Under the pieces are notes generated by a model, which saw only the letters and a list, made by a program, of their open reading frames with translations, was not told the origin of the DNA and made no database searches. From CALELF01 sp045617925 (GTDB taxonomy: Bacteria > Synergistota > Synergistia > Synergistales > Synergistaceae), in contig JAZLJR010000036.1 of the NCBI GenBank assembly GCA_045617925.1, forward strand, positions 1 to 18,097: a stretch of 18,097 nucleotides of DNA, read 5' to 3'. Positions 9,094-16,057 of the stretch are shown piece after piece (the stretch's first letter is position 1; each line of letters opens with the position of its first letter). The translations under genes and the position numbers were made by a program.

Positions 9094-9297
9094 AATTTTA
9101 CCTCTCCATTTGTTTTTTGCGTTGTCACATTCAATTTGATGTGAAGGAGAGCAAATAAAAAGTGTCCAAAGTTTCCTTTTTTATGCCAACCTAATTATCA
9201 AAAAGAATCAATTACTGTAATCAGACTGTTAATAGCTTTTGGAGAGTTCACCACCTTTCCCACCTCGCAGTTAAAGATTACTTATATTACAACACAA
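9094..9297 (-). promoter_or_regulatory. Long structured 5' leader of the SLH porin with two possible anti-Shine-Dalgarno copies
   Basis: The predicted transcription start near 9297 leaves an untranslated leader of about 200 nt. The Shine-Dalgarno hexamer GGAGAG (plus coordinates 9102-9107) has two exact complements upstream in the same RNA, CTCTCC at 9146-9151 and at 9241-9246. Between the first copy and the Shine-Dalgarno there is a hairpin with a 6-bp stem (9125-9130 with 9139-9144) and an 8-nt loop. An A/U-rich stem lies near 9160-9190. Pairing could hide or expose the ribosome site. I cannot match it to a known riboswitch class. Together with the promoters this accounts for most of the 369-bp gap between genes. 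Confidence 0.4.
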
Positions 9298-9303
9298 ATG
9301 CAT

Positions 9304-9331
9304 ATTTTATAAAAAAACACAAATTTGTCAA
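9304..9331 (-). promoter_or_regulatory. Sigma-70-type promoter of the SLH porin
   Basis: On the minus strand a perfect TTGACA (-35, plus coordinates 9326-9331) is followed after 16 bp by TAAAAT (-10, 9304-9309). It points at the SLH porin with the start expected near 9297. A closer but poorer candidate (a GATAAT near 9197) cannot be excluded. Confidence 0.6.
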
Positions 9332-9352
9332 GAGATATCAACAAAAAATTTT

Positions 9353-9394
9353 AAATATTTGTGTAAAATTTTCTGTTTTTTCATAAAATATTTG
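9353..9394. repeat. Pair of 9-bp direct repeats between the divergent promoters
   Basis: AAATATTTG occurs at 9353-9361 and again at 9386-9394, 33 bp apart start to start, close to three helical turns. Each copy contains the palindrome AAATATTT. The second copy overlaps the -35 of the plus-strand promoter, so it could be an operator. The region is very AT-rich, so chance is a real alternative. Confidence 0.35.
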
Positions 9395-9419
9395 CAAAGT
9401 TTATCTTTTTTGATATAAT
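9392..9419 (+). promoter_or_regulatory. Extended -10 promoter for the DUF1667/binding-protein unit
   Basis: TTGCAA (9392-9397) and TATAAT (9414-9419) are separated by 16 bp, and the -10 is extended (TGA directly before TATAAT). The start is expected near 9426, leaving a leader of about 37 nt before the ATG at 9463. Confidence 0.7.
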
Positions 9420-9462
9420 TTTCGCGTATTTCTAGGGTAGTTTATGAAAGGAATGGTTTTAC

Positions 9463-9825
9463 ATGGAAGATATACTTGTGAAGGATTTAATCTGCATTCG
9501 TTGCCCAATGGGTTGTAGCCTTCACGCAGAAAAAGATGGAGAAATGATAACTGTAACCGGCAATACCTGCCCTGCTGGCAAGGCCTATGCGGAAGAAGAA
9601 CTGACTGAACCCAAGAGAATGATTACAAGCATCGTAAAGGTTACAGGCCGCACCATGCCACTTTCTGTAAAAACAAGTATTCCCATTCCAAAGGACAAAA
9701 TTTTTGCTGTAATGGAACAAATTATGGCAACGACGACAGAGCCACCAATAAAAATTGGAGATATCGTCATAAAAAATGTGCTAAACACTGGCGCAGATAT
9801 TGTGGCGACAAAAAATATAGATTAA
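9463..9825 (+). CDS. DUF1667 family four-cysteine protein
   Basis: A cytoplasmic protein of 120 residues without signal peptide or membrane segment. The N-terminal half has the family's cysteine layout: C11, C14 and C18 (CIRCPMGC) and C36 (GNTCPAG), followed by the conserved PKRMITSIVKV strand (50-60). These cysteines probably bind zinc or an iron-sulphur cluster. DUF1667 (COG3862) genes usually sit beside FAD-dependent dehydrogenases of the glycerol-3-phosphate or 2-hydroxyglutarate oxidase type and are thought to serve electron transfer or assembly. Here no such partner is present; the neighbour, 16 bp downstream, is a solute-binding protein. The ATG at 9463 is preceded by AAAGGA at a slightly long 10-nt spacing; nearby upstream ATGs are out of frame. 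Family call firm, function unknown. Confidence 0.85.
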   Translation: MEDILVKDLICIRCPMGCSLHAEKDGEMITVTGNTCPAGKAYAEEELTEPKRMITSIVKVTGRTMPLSVKTSIPIPKDKIFAVMEQIMATTTEPPIKIGDIVIKNVLNTGADIVATKNID

Positions 9826-9841
9826 CAAGAGGAGAAACAAA

Positions 9842-10978
9842 ATGAAGAAATTCACATCTTTACTCCTAGCATTTACAACTCTCGTGTTTTTAGCAACGCA
9901 GGTTTTTGCAGCTGAGCCAATTAAAATTGGTGTTTTTCAGCCTTTGACCGGAGCTTTTTCCGGCGCAGGTAATATGCAGTTAAGAGGCATCAAGCTTGCT
10001 CACAAATTAAAAAGCTCCGTGCTTGGACAACCTATTGAATTGGTTGTAGAAGACAACAAGAGCAATAATGACGAAGCACGAAATGCAGTCTATCAGCTCG
10101 CTTCTAAAGAAGTAAATGCAATTATTGGCAGTTATAACTCAACCCTTACTTTCCCTGCATCAATTGTTACAGAGCTTCTGCAGGTTCCTCTTATAGTTCC
10201 TTCCTGCACACACCCAATCATCACACAGGACAAGAGAACAGTTTTTCGCACCTGTTTCTCTGACACAGAGCAAAGCAGAGCCGCAGTTGACTATGTTTAC
10301 AATGTAATGAAGAAAAGAAAGGCTGCCCTCATGGTAAATATCGTTGACGAATATGCCACAAGCCTTGGATTTCTCTTCAACGCAGGTTTTGTTGCTAAAG
10401 GTGGCGAGATAGTCACCACCGTAGCCTTTGCTCCATCAGATAAGGATTTTACACAGAAATTGAAATTCATAATCGACAGCAAACCAGATGTCCTCTACTT
10501 GCCAACACATTACAATCTTGGAGTCAATATAATTAAGCAGGCAAGAAAACTCGGAGCAAAGTTCCCAATTGTTTGTGCTGACGCAATGTTCTCGTCAACA
10601 ATTCAAAAAGACCTCGGTGCTGATGCAGAAGGGTTAACCCTTACAACAATGTCATTTATGGCTGATGCTCCTGCCTCACAAATGACAAAAGAACAAAAGC
10701 AATTCTTGGAGCAATGGAAAAAAGAATATGGCACTCTAGTTCCTTCAACCTCCGCAGCCTGTGCATACGATGCTTACATGGCACTTATAGCTGCAATTGA
10801 ATCAAGGAAAAGTGCAAGTCGTGGTGATATCGTGGCCGGTATGGAAGACATAAGCAACCTACCAAGCGTCACCGGACCAATCACGATCAATAGCGACCAT
10901 AATTCTAATTCACCAATCATTGTTGTAACAGTAAAGAATGGTAAACAAGAAATAGTAAAAACTTACAAAAGCAACTAA
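9842..10978 (+). CDS. Periplasmic branched-chain amino acid-type ABC solute-binding protein
   Basis: A 378-residue type I periplasmic binding protein of the LivJ/LivK (Peripla_BP_6) family. The signal peptide ends at about 23 (VFA|AEP). There is no lipobox cysteine, so the mature protein should be soluble in a periplasm, which fits a diderm cell. The mature start IKIGVFQPLTGAFSGAG and the GIKLA segment are the typical first strand and ligand-loop region. VEDNKSNNDEARNAV and the YNSTLTFPAS segment (about 97-106) follow in the usual order. The ligand may be leucine/isoleucine/valine, another amino acid, an amide or an aromatic acid; sequence alone does not say. AGAGGAG with a 7-nt spacer precedes the ATG, and the gene ends at a strong terminator. 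No permease or ATPase genes accompany it, so it must borrow a transporter encoded elsewhere. Confidence 0.88.
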   Translation: MKKFTSLLLAFTTLVFLATQVFAAEPIKIGVFQPLTGAFSGAGNMQLRGIKLAHKLKSSVLGQPIELVVEDNKSNNDEARNAVYQLASKEVNAIIGSYNSTLTFPASIVTELLQVPLIVPSCTHPIITQDKRTVFRTCFSDTEQSRAAVDYVYNVMKKRKAALMVNIVDEYATSLGFLFNAGFVAKGGEIVTTVAFAPSDKDFTQKLKFIIDSKPDVLYLPTHYNLGVNIIKQARKLGAKFPIVCADAMFSSTIQKDLGADAEGLTLTTMSFMADAPASQMTKEQKQFLEQWKKEYGTLVPSTSAACAYDAYMALIAAIESRKSASRGDIVAGMEDISNLPSVTGPITINSDHNSNSPIIVVTVKNGKQEIVKTYKSN

Positions 10979-10996
10979 TTTAGTAGCTAAAAACAA

Positions 10997-11030
10997 AAAA
11001 CGAGGCAAACCTTTCGGTTTGCCTCGTTTT
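10997..11030. terminator. Bidirectional intrinsic terminator between the binding protein and htpG
   Basis: A 15-bp inverted repeat (10997-11011 and 11016-11030) with the tight loop TTTC (GAAA on the other strand) has T-runs on both strands. It lies 18 bp after the binding-protein stop and 12 bp after the htpG stop, so it can end both convergent transcripts. Confidence 0.92.
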
Positions 11031-11042
11031 TATTTTGCAAGA

Positions 11043-12875
11043 TTATTTTGTTAATAGCGCTGTCAGTTTTGCTGTGAAGTCTGCAGCATTTTTTATGCTT
11101 TCACCATCTGCTGCTTGTGCTAGTGCATAAAGCACTGTTGAGTAGTCAGCAATATTGTCTTTATCTTCCATCATTTTCTTAATAAGTGGATTTGCGGGGT
11201 TCACTTCTAGCACTCGTTTTTCTTCCGGCACAGGTTGCCCCATAGACTTGAAGAAGTTTCTCATCTGTGGAGAGATTTCCTCACCCTTTTGCGTAAAACA
11301 AACAGGTGAATCAACAAGGCGATGAGAAATTTTTACTTCCTCCACGAGGTCTCCCAAAGACTTTTTAATTTCGTCTGTAAAGTCCTTGTATTGTCCTTCG
11401 TCCTTGACCTCTTCTCCTGCTTCTTTTGCTGCTTCCTCGCTTGACACTGAAACAAAATCATATTTATCAAATTTTGGCACATTGTGCACCCAAATTTCAT
11501 CTATTGGATCCTTCAAGAGAAGAACATTCAGCCCACGCTTTTTGAAGCTTTCAAGCTTCGGGCTATTGATTACAGATTCCCCTGCCGTTGAAGCTAGGTA
11601 ATAAATTTTTTCCTGTCCTGGCTCCATGTGCAACACATAGTCTTCTATAGAAGTTTTTTCTCCCCTGCTTGTTTCAAAAACGCAAAGTTTTAAGATGCTT
11701 TCCTGATTAGCTGTGTCCTGCATAAGCCCTTCTTTCAAAACCATTCCAAATGTGTTCCAGAACTCTCTATATTTCTCTGCTTCTTTTTTCTGTAGTTTTG
11801 CTAATTTTTCCAAAACTTTTTTCACAACAGATTTTTTTATTGCAGCCGTCCTGCTATCTTGCTGCAAAATTTCACGAGAGACATTTAGAGGAAGGTCTTC
11901 GGAATCCACAACGCCCTTTACAAAACGCAAATAGCTTGGAATTAAATCCTTGCAGTCCTTCATTATAAAGACTCTTTTTATAAAGAGGTCAATTCCGTGT
12001 TTGCTGTCTGGATAGAAAAGATCCATTGGTGGGTGCTTTGGGATATAAAGAAGTGCAGAAAATTCGTTTGAACCCTCTGCCTTGTAGTGCAACCAGTCTA
12101 ACGGCTCGTCCCAATCGTGGCAAAGGTGGTGATAAAACTCTTTATATTCATCGTCTTTTATCTCCTTTGCTGGACGTTTCCAAATTGCCTGCATAGAGTT
12201 TACTGGCTTTGGTCCCTCTTTTTCTTCCTCTTCTGACTTCTTTTCGCCCTCTTCTTCCAAAAATATTGGGTATGTCACAAAGTCGCTATATTCTTTTATG
12301 ATTGACCTGACATCCCATTTGTCTAGATAGTCCTTGCCTTCTCCCTTGTCCTTTAAATGGAGGGTAATGGTTGAACCTACCATTTCACGTGATGTTTCGT
12401 CAATTTCGTAACTTCCGTCTCCTCGTGATGTCCAAATATAGGCTGGGCAACCTTCTTTTTTTGTTTCAACAACGACTTCTTCCGCTGCAATAAACGCAGA
12501 ATAGAAACCAACACCAAATTGACCAATAAGGTTTTCTGCTGTCTTTGCGTCTCCCTTTGCTTCACTAAGTGCTTTTGCAAATTCCTTTGTCCCACTATTT
12601 GCAATTGTGCCAAGGAAAGCAACAAGGTCGTCCTTATCCATACCGACACCGTTATCGATAAAGGAAAGGGTCTTTGCATCTTTATTGATAACAAGGGTAA
12701 TACGCCCTTCCTCTGGCGTTTTGCCATTTTCCAATGCTTCAATGCGCCGTTTGTCTATTGCGTCACTTGCATTTGAAATCAACTCACGAATAAAAATATC
12801 CGGATTTGAATAGACAGAATTAATCATTAAGTCCAAGACTTGACGAGCTTGGGCTTGAAATTCATGTTTCTCCAT
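11043..12875 (-). CDS. htpG: Hsp90-family chaperone HtpG
   Basis: This is the ATP-dependent cytosolic chaperone of the Hsp90 family; its 610 residues are close to the 624 of E. coli HtpG. The GHKL ATPase domain shows the nucleotide-site motifs: E31 and N35 in RELISNASDAID, D74 in DNGVGM (74-79), the ATP-lid region GTIANSGTKEF (89-99) and GQFGVGFYSAF (118-128). A short acidic linker of Glu and Lys lies at about 205-225. The middle domain has the conserved LPLNVSREILQQD near residue 330, which carries the catalytic-loop arginine. The ATG has AAGGAG 7 nt upstream. The gene starts 16 bp after the clpB stop with no terminator between, so both belong to one stress operon and should share the clpB control region. 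It ends at the bidirectional terminator. Confidence 0.97.
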   Translation of the reverse strand: MEKHEFQAQARQVLDLMINSVYSNPDIFIRELISNASDAIDKRRIEALENGKTPEEGRITLVINKDAKTLSFIDNGVGMDKDDLVAFLGTIANSGTKEFAKALSEAKGDAKTAENLIGQFGVGFYSAFIAAEEVVVETKKEGCPAYIWTSRGDGSYEIDETSREMVGSTITLHLKDKGEGKDYLDKWDVRSIIKEYSDFVTYPIFLEEEGEKKSEEEEKEGPKPVNSMQAIWKRPAKEIKDDEYKEFYHHLCHDWDEPLDWLHYKAEGSNEFSALLYIPKHPPMDLFYPDSKHGIDLFIKRVFIMKDCKDLIPSYLRFVKGVVDSEDLPLNVSREILQQDSRTAAIKKSVVKKVLEKLAKLQKKEAEKYREFWNTFGMVLKEGLMQDTANQESILKLCVFETSRGEKTSIEDYVLHMEPGQEKIYYLASTAGESVINSPKLESFKKRGLNVLLLKDPIDEIWVHNVPKFDKYDFVSVSSEEAAKEAGEEVKDEGQYKDFTDEIKKSLGDLVEEVKISHRLVDSPVCFTQKGEEISPQMRNFFKSMGQPVPEEKRVLEVNPANPLIKKMMEDKDNIADYSTVLYALAQAADGESIKNAADFTAKLTALLTK

Positions 12876-12891
12876 TTTGTTACTCCTTCGT

Positions 12892-15501
12892 TTAATCTGC
12901 GTTGTAATTATACACTAATTCACCATTTTTTGCATCTATTGTTATCGTTGTGCCGCCTTTTGCCTGTCCTTCTATAATTGCACGAGCTACTGGAGTTTCT
13001 ATTGCACGCTGAATGTAGCGCTTAAGGGGGCGTGCCCCGTAAACTGGGTCATAGCCATTTGTTGCAATAAGTTCCTGTGCTTCGTCCGTAATGGCAAGAG
13101 AAATTTTTTGCTCTTCCAAACGTTTTGAAAGTCCCTGTATCATAATAGCAAGAATGGATTTCATATCCGCCTTTGTCAAGGGATTAAAGCAAATTATTTC
13201 GTCAAGCCTATTTATAAACTCTGGGCGGAATTGGCTCTTTAGCAAAGCAATTGCCTTTTCTTTTGCGTTGGGGCTCATTGTGCCGTCATCATGCAAGCCC
13301 TCTATCAAGTCATTTGCTCCGACATTACTTGTCATAATTATTACTGTGTTTTTGAAATTCACAGTGCGTCCTTGGCTGTCTGTAATTCTACCATCATCAA
13401 GGATCTGTAACATGATGTTAAAGACATCACTGTGTGCTTTTTCAATTTCATCAAAGAGGACAACAGAATAGGGAGCGCGACGAACTGCTTCTGTAAGTTG
13501 TCCGCCTTCGTCATAGCCAACATATCCTGGAGGTGCTCCGACAAGACGTGACACACTGTGACGTTCCATATATTCGCTCATATCAATACGAACAATGTTA
13601 TCCTCACTGTCAAACAAGGCTTCCGCCAAAGCCTTTGCAAGCTCCGTTTTGCCAACACCAGTTGGCCCCATAAAGATAAATGAACCTATCGGACGAGATG
13701 GATCTTTAATGCCTGCTCTAGCACGAAGCACAGCATCTGCCACAAGGTCAACTGCCTCGTCCTGACCAACGACTCGGTGATGTAAGATGTCTGCAAGGTT
13801 TATGAGCTTTTCTCTTTCACTCTGCACAAGACGAGAAACAGGAATTTTTGTCCAACGGGCAACAATTTCAGAAATTTCGTCTTCTGTAACTTCTTCACGC
13901 AAAAGCCTTGAACCTGTCTTTTGCTCCTCGGACTTCTCTTCTGCTTCCTTTAATTCATTTTCGAGCCTTGCTAGGTCACCATATTTCAAGCTAGCGACTG
14001 TGTTCAAGTCATAAGCACGCTCTGCTTCTTCTATTTTATGTTTTATTTCTTCAATTTGCTTTCTGAATCCACGAATTTGTCCAATTTCTTCTTTTTCTTT
14101 TTCATATTGAGCCGTTAAAGCACGAGCCGTTTCTCTTTCGTCGGCTAATTCCTTTTGCAAGGTTTCTAGCCTCTTTTTGCTTTCTTCATCCTCTTCTAGC
14201 TTTAAGGCGGTTTCTTCGATTTCTAGTTGCATTACGCGTCGGTTTGCTGCATCAAGCTCCGAAGGCAAGGAGTCAATATCCGTTCTTATCATGGCACATG
14301 CTTCATCAATAAGGTCTATTGCCTTGTCTGGCAAAAATCTGTCCGTAATATAACGATTTGAGAGAGAGGCAGCAGCAACAAGTGCATTGTCAGAAATGCG
14401 GACACCGTGATGCACTTCAAAGCGTTGTTTTAAGCCTCGCAAAATTGACACTGTGTCTTCCACGCTTGGAGCTTCCACAAGCACTGGCTGAAAACGTCTT
14501 TCAAGTGCAGCGTCTTTTTCAATATATTTTCTGTATTCATCAAGCGTAGTCGCACCAATGCAATGGAGCTCTCCACGAGCAAGAAGTGGCTTTAACATAT
14601 TCCCTGCATCCATTGAACCTTCCGTTTTTCCTGCTCCAACTATCGTGTGAAGTTCGTCTATAAAGAGGATAATTCGCCCTTCGGACTTTTTAATTTCGTC
14701 CAGCACAGCCTTTAATCTCTCTTCAAACTCTCCACGATATTTTGCTCCTGCAATAAGGCTCCCCATATCAAGGGCAAAAATTGTGCGATCTTTCAAATTT
14801 TCTGGCACATCACCCTTCATAATTCTCATGGCAAGCCCCTCGGCTATTGCAGTTTTACCAACGCCAGGTTCGCCGATTAAAACAGGATTATTTTTTGTTT
14901 TTCTGCTCAATATGCGAATTGTGTGGCGAATTTCCTCGTCTCTGCCAATGACAGGATCTAACTTGTTTTCACGTGCGGCAGCGACAAGGTCACGCCCCCA
15001 CTTTTCTAGTGCCTCGTATTTCTCTTCCGGATTATCGCTTGTGACTCTCTGGTTTCCACGCACCGCGACAAGGTTTTGCATAAAGTTCTCTTTTGTAATG
15101 CCAAAAGCTGAAAAAATCTTGCCTAGAGGTGAAGTCGCTTCTACATTGCCAAGCACCGCAAGGAACAAATGCTCAACAGAAACATAATCATCCTTAAAAT
15201 TTGCTGCTTCCTCCTCTGCGGAAGTTAAAATTTTGTTTAACTCCTGCGTGATGTAAAGTTGTTCTGTTCTTGCTCCTTTAACCTTTGGCAAACGGTCAAT
15301 CTCTGATTTAACAGCATTGGCAAGACTCGTAACCTCGAGAGCTGCTTTTGTCAAGATGCGTGGAATGAGCCCTTCATCCTGTGTCAATAGAGCATAGACA
15401 AGGTGCATTGAGGTCATCTCGTTGTTACCAAGACTGTTTGTGAGATCTTTTGCTGCACCAAGTGCTAACTGTGACTTTTGTGTAAATTTTTGTATATTCA
15501 T
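12892..15501 (-). CDS. clpB: ATP-dependent disaggregase ClpB
   Basis: This is the Hsp100 disaggregase that works with DnaK to pull proteins from aggregates; a hexameric AAA+ ring in the cytosol. The product has 869 residues, usual for the family. In order: N-domain (1-145); first AAA+ domain with Walker A GEPGVGKT (210-217), Walker B FIDE (280-283), pore loop KYRG (Tyr255) and arginine fingers R335/R336; a middle coiled coil at about 400-530, which separates ClpB from ClpC and ClpA; second AAA+ domain with Walker A GPTGVGKT (612-619), pore loop GYVGYDE and Walker B VLFDE (681-685); sensor-2 GAR near 824. I chose the ATG at 15499-15501 (MNIQKFTQKSQ) because AAGGTGG lies 7 nt upstream. An in-frame TTG at 15534 would add 11 atypical residues and would lie inside the operator. 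htpG follows. Confidence 0.97.
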   Translation of the reverse strand: MNIQKFTQKSQLALGAAKDLTNSLGNNEMTSMHLVYALLTQDEGLIPRILTKAALEVTSLANAVKSEIDRLPKVKGARTEQLYITQELNKILTSAEEEAANFKDDYVSVEHLFLAVLGNVEATSPLGKIFSAFGITKENFMQNLVAVRGNQRVTSDNPEEKYEALEKWGRDLVAAARENKLDPVIGRDEEIRHTIRILSRKTKNNPVLIGEPGVGKTAIAEGLAMRIMKGDVPENLKDRTIFALDMGSLIAGAKYRGEFEERLKAVLDEIKKSEGRIILFIDELHTIVGAGKTEGSMDAGNMLKPLLARGELHCIGATTLDEYRKYIEKDAALERRFQPVLVEAPSVEDTVSILRGLKQRFEVHHGVRISDNALVAAASLSNRYITDRFLPDKAIDLIDEACAMIRTDIDSLPSELDAANRRVMQLEIEETALKLEEDEESKKRLETLQKELADERETARALTAQYEKEKEEIGQIRGFRKQIEEIKHKIEEAERAYDLNTVASLKYGDLARLENELKEAEEKSEEQKTGSRLLREEVTEDEISEIVARWTKIPVSRLVQSEREKLINLADILHHRVVGQDEAVDLVADAVLRARAGIKDPSRPIGSFIFMGPTGVGKTELAKALAEALFDSEDNIVRIDMSEYMERHSVSRLVGAPPGYVGYDEGGQLTEAVRRAPYSVVLFDEIEKAHSDVFNIMLQILDDGRITDSQGRTVNFKNTVIIMTSNVGANDLIEGLHDDGTMSPNAKEKAIALLKSQFRPEFINRLDEIICFNPLTKADMKSILAIMIQGLSKRLEEQKISLAITDEAQELIATNGYDPVYGARPLKRYIQRAIETPVARAIIEGQAKGGTTITIDAKNGELVYNYNAD

Positions 15502-15525
15502 ATTAACACCACCTTTGTGATATTT

Positions 15526-15542
15526 TTTAACCAATTTTGACT
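15526..15542 (-). promoter_or_regulatory. CtsR-like heat-shock operator before clpB
   Basis: Read on the minus strand, the site is AGTCAAA, a 3-nt spacer ATT, then GGTTAAA. The CtsR consensus is a direct repeat of RGTCAAA separated by NAN. The first half matches fully and the second has one change (C to T); the spacer middle base is T instead of A. It begins about 4 nt after the predicted transcription start, a normal place for a repressor to block clp genes in Firmicutes. The ctsR gene itself is not in the window. Confidence 0.55.
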
Positions 15543-15552
15543 AAACGCTGGT

Positions 15553-15581
15553 ATTATATAACATCAATAAAAATCAAACAA
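15553..15581 (-). promoter_or_regulatory. Promoter of the clpB-htpG operon
   Basis: On the minus strand TTGTTT (-35, 15576-15581) and a perfect TATAAT (-10, 15553-15558) are 17 bp apart, with the start expected near 15546. It lies between the rnpB-side gap and the clpB ribosome site. No CIRCE (HrcA) repeat is visible here. Confidence 0.75.
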
Positions 15582-15643
15582 GTGGTTTTTTGAAAAAATT
15601 TTATTTTTTAGACATTTTTATCATGCTAAATAATTAATATTAT

Positions 15644-15674
15644 AAAAAACGGGCACGAAAAAAATTCGTGTCCG
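15644..15674 (-). terminator. Intrinsic terminator of rnpB
   Basis: A hairpin with 9 of 10 paired bases (15665-15674 with 15650-15659), a 5-nt loop and a following run of six T on the minus strand. It lies 10 bp beyond the predicted 3' end of RNase P RNA and ahead of the clpB promoter. Confidence 0.85.
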
Positions 15675-15683
15675 CATTATATG

Positions 15684-16023
15684 TGAGCGTTCAATAAGCC
15701 GAGTCTTGTATGTATCGGTCATTTATCTAGCAAGGTGTTTGCACACCTCGACAAGCGGTCGCACCCGAGAGAACTGCGGGCAACAGCTGTGATCGTGTCA
15801 CGTCTCTCCTATTCGACCTTGCTTCGAGAGGGGCTTACCATGCGCGAATTTTACTCCGCCGGTGGGCTCTTACCCCGCCTTTTCATCCTTACAGCTTTCG
15901 CTGCGGTTTACCTTTCTGTGGCGCTTTCCCTAAGCTTGCACTCGCAGGAATTTCTCCTACTCTCTGCCCTATGAAGCTCGGACTTTCCTCGAGAATAAAT
16001 CTCGCGACCGAGTCAAACACTCA
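15684..16023 (-). ncRNA. rnpB: RNase P RNA, bacterial type A
   Basis: This is the catalytic RNA of RNase P, which matures the 5' end of tRNAs; about 340 nt. Landmarks on the minus strand in order: GAGGAAAGTCCGAGC near the 5' end, AGGGCAG, a CCACAGAAA segment, AAACCGCAGCGAAAGCTG, GGGTAAGAGCCCACCGG, and the 3' element ACTCGGCTTA. Helix P1 is visible as pairing of GAGTGTTT (16015-16022) with GAACGCTC (15685-15692), extended by one T-A pair, which I used to set the ends. The AGGGCAG to GGTAAGAGCCCACC order is that of ancestral type A rather than the Bacillus type B fold. It has its own promoter and terminator. The open frames overlapping it are not genes. Confidence 0.95.
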
Positions 16024-16027
16024 AGGT

Positions 16028-16057
16028 ATTATATCATAATTTTTTTTCAGTTAGCAA
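16028..16057 (-). promoter_or_regulatory. Promoter of rnpB
   Basis: On the minus strand an extended -10 (TGATATAAT, hexamer 16028-16033) lies 18 bp from TTGCTA (16052-16057). The predicted start near 16022 agrees with the 5' end of P1. The -35 lies in the last codons of the upstream exported-protein gene. Confidence 0.75.

Noticed and set aside
9098..9109. Three-codon upstream frame ATG GAG AGG TAA over the porin Shine-Dalgarno
   Set aside because: It has no ribosome site of its own and is likely a by-product of the SD sequence.
9094..9297. Cobalamin riboswitch or T-box in the porin leader (GGGAA...GGTG and GGTGG words)
   Set aside because: The partner elements (B12 box or T-box antiterminator, paired arms) are not visible, so the words alone do not justify the call.
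15502..15534. N-terminal extension of ClpB by 11 residues from a TTG
   Set aside because: The ATG at 15501 has a good Shine-Dalgarno and begins at the normal family start; the TTG lies inside the putative operator.
15735..15974. Open frame of 79 codons on the plus strand
   Set aside because: It lies entirely within rnpB, antisense to conserved RNase P RNA elements, with no ribosome site.
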